Source: Elusimicrobiota bacterium (GTDB lineage: Bacteria; Ratteibacteria; UBA8468; B48-G9; JAFGKM01). Taken from it: DNA of 6,677 nt. Of this stretch, positions 6,179 to 6,677 are shown piece by piece. The stretch lies in assembly GCA_012515635.1 (NCBI GenBank), contig JAAYXZ010000107.1, positions 1 through 6,677 of the forward strand, written 5' to 3'. The position numbers were made by a program, and so were the translations under genes. The number at the start of each line of letters is the position of its first letter. Position 1 is the stretch's first letter. The notes beneath the pieces were generated by a model. That model saw only the letters and a list, made by a program, of their open reading frames with translations, made no database searches and was not told where the DNA came from.

Positions 6179-6677
6179 TCAGCATACTCTCTTTTTACCT
6201 TGTTTGGCAGTATTGCTTTTTCTTTTCTTCTTGTTCTTGCCTTCCCATCCAATAATTGATTTTTCAACCACTTCATCTATATTCTTTACCATTATTATAT
6301 CAAGCGCCGCTATGACCTTTGCAGGTATCTCTTTCAGGTCTTTTTCATTCTCCTGTGGAATTATGATTTTTTTAATACCTGAACGGTGCGCCGCAAGAAT
6401 CTTTGACTTTAATCCGCCTATTTTTAACACCTTGCCTTGAAGCGTTATTTCTCCTGTCATGGCTATTTCAGGATTTACCGGCATACCTTTAAGGCAGGAT
6501 ATAAGCGCTGTGGCTATAGTTATGCCCGCAGAAGGACCATCCTTTGGAATCGCCCCTTCAGGCACATGGATATGAATATCTATATCTTTATAAAAATCGG
6601 GGGCAATTCCTAAGTCCTCAATATGGGCTCTTACGAAACTTAACGCCGCCTGCGCTGATTCCTTCATTATATTGCCC
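6179..6677 (-). CDS. lon: ATP-dependent protease Lon, C-terminal proteolytic domain (5' end cut by window edge)
   Basis: Lon is a hexameric AAA+ serine protease that degrades misfolded and regulatory proteins in the cytosol. Only about the last 165 codons are visible; the frame runs open to the right edge, and the Met encoded at 6665-6667 is internal (the preceding residues GNI fit the conserved Lon sequence). Counting from that Met, the catalytic serine is S46 in PKDGPSAG and the catalytic lysine is K89 in GGLKSK. They are 43 residues apart, exactly as S679 and K722 in E. coli Lon. TGEITLQGKVL and IIIPQENEKDLKEIP are further family blocks. After the fold come about 20 residues rich in Lys/Arg ending in Cys, a tail longer and more basic than usual. 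The N-domain and AAA+ module are outside the window, so Lon type A or B cannot be decided directly. Its stop is 154 nt from the rpsI start, and I see no convincing terminator between. Confidence 0.96.
   Translation of the reverse strand, partial: GNIMKESAQAALSFVRAHIEDLGIAPDFYKDIDIHIHVPEGAIPKDGPSAGITIATALISCLKGMPVNPEIAMTGEITLQGKVLKIGGLKSKILAAHRSGIKKIIIPQENEKDLKEIPAKVIAALDIIMVKNIDEVVEKSIIGWEGKNKKKRKSNTAKQGKKRVC

Noticed and set aside
6155..6181. Hairpin ATTCCT/AGGAAT just after the lon stop as a lon terminator
   Set aside because: The stem is only six base pairs with a 14-base loop and is not followed by a T-run on the - strand.

Overview
The window is an ordinary chromosomal stretch of a bacterium: compact, moderately AT-rich, seven complete or nearly complete housekeeping genes plus two gene ends cut by the window edges. 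I see no phage, transposon, CRISPR, RNA gene or defence system. FtsA with an amphipathic C-terminal helix, FtsZ, Lon and bacterial-type S9 establish Bacteria. The FtsZ is divergent, and the order rpsI-argC-gmhB-lpd matches no model organism I know. This fits an uncultured or candidate-phylum lineage, possibly near Omnitrophota or Elusimicrobiota. That placement is a guess from general familiarity, not from an alignment. A gmhB-type phosphatase suggests heptose metabolism, and therefore possibly a Gram-negative envelope.

Left half, + strand (1-2702): the last 128 codons of ftsA, then ftsZ 15 nt downstream, then a class V aminotransferase of the alanine-glyoxylate/serine-pyruvate group 61 nt further on. 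FtsA anchors FtsZ filaments to the membrane. The FtsA amphipathic tail and the FtsZ C-terminal conserved peptide that docks on FtsA are both visible here. The aminotransferase belongs to amino-acid metabolism and has no obvious link to division.

Right half, - strand (2718-6677): the C-terminal protease domain of Lon enters from the right edge. A 150-nt gap follows that holds a good sigma70-type promoter and a short leader. Then comes a tight four-gene cluster: rpsI (ribosomal protein S9), argC (arginine biosynthesis), gmhB (heptose bisphosphate phosphatase) and lpd (dihydrolipoyl dehydrogenase). Its junctions are +6, +15 and -14 nt, so it is almost certainly one transcript with translational coupling. 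The two halves converge at 2703-2717 with only 15 nt between stop codons.

Points worth a second look: an Asn-to-Glu replacement in the catalytic T7 loop of FtsZ together with other nucleotide-site changes; a shortened NAD domain in the Lpd; an S9 gene without its usual partner rplM; and a mixed-pathway operon driven from a ribosomal-protein promoter. I did not find a previously undescribed system.
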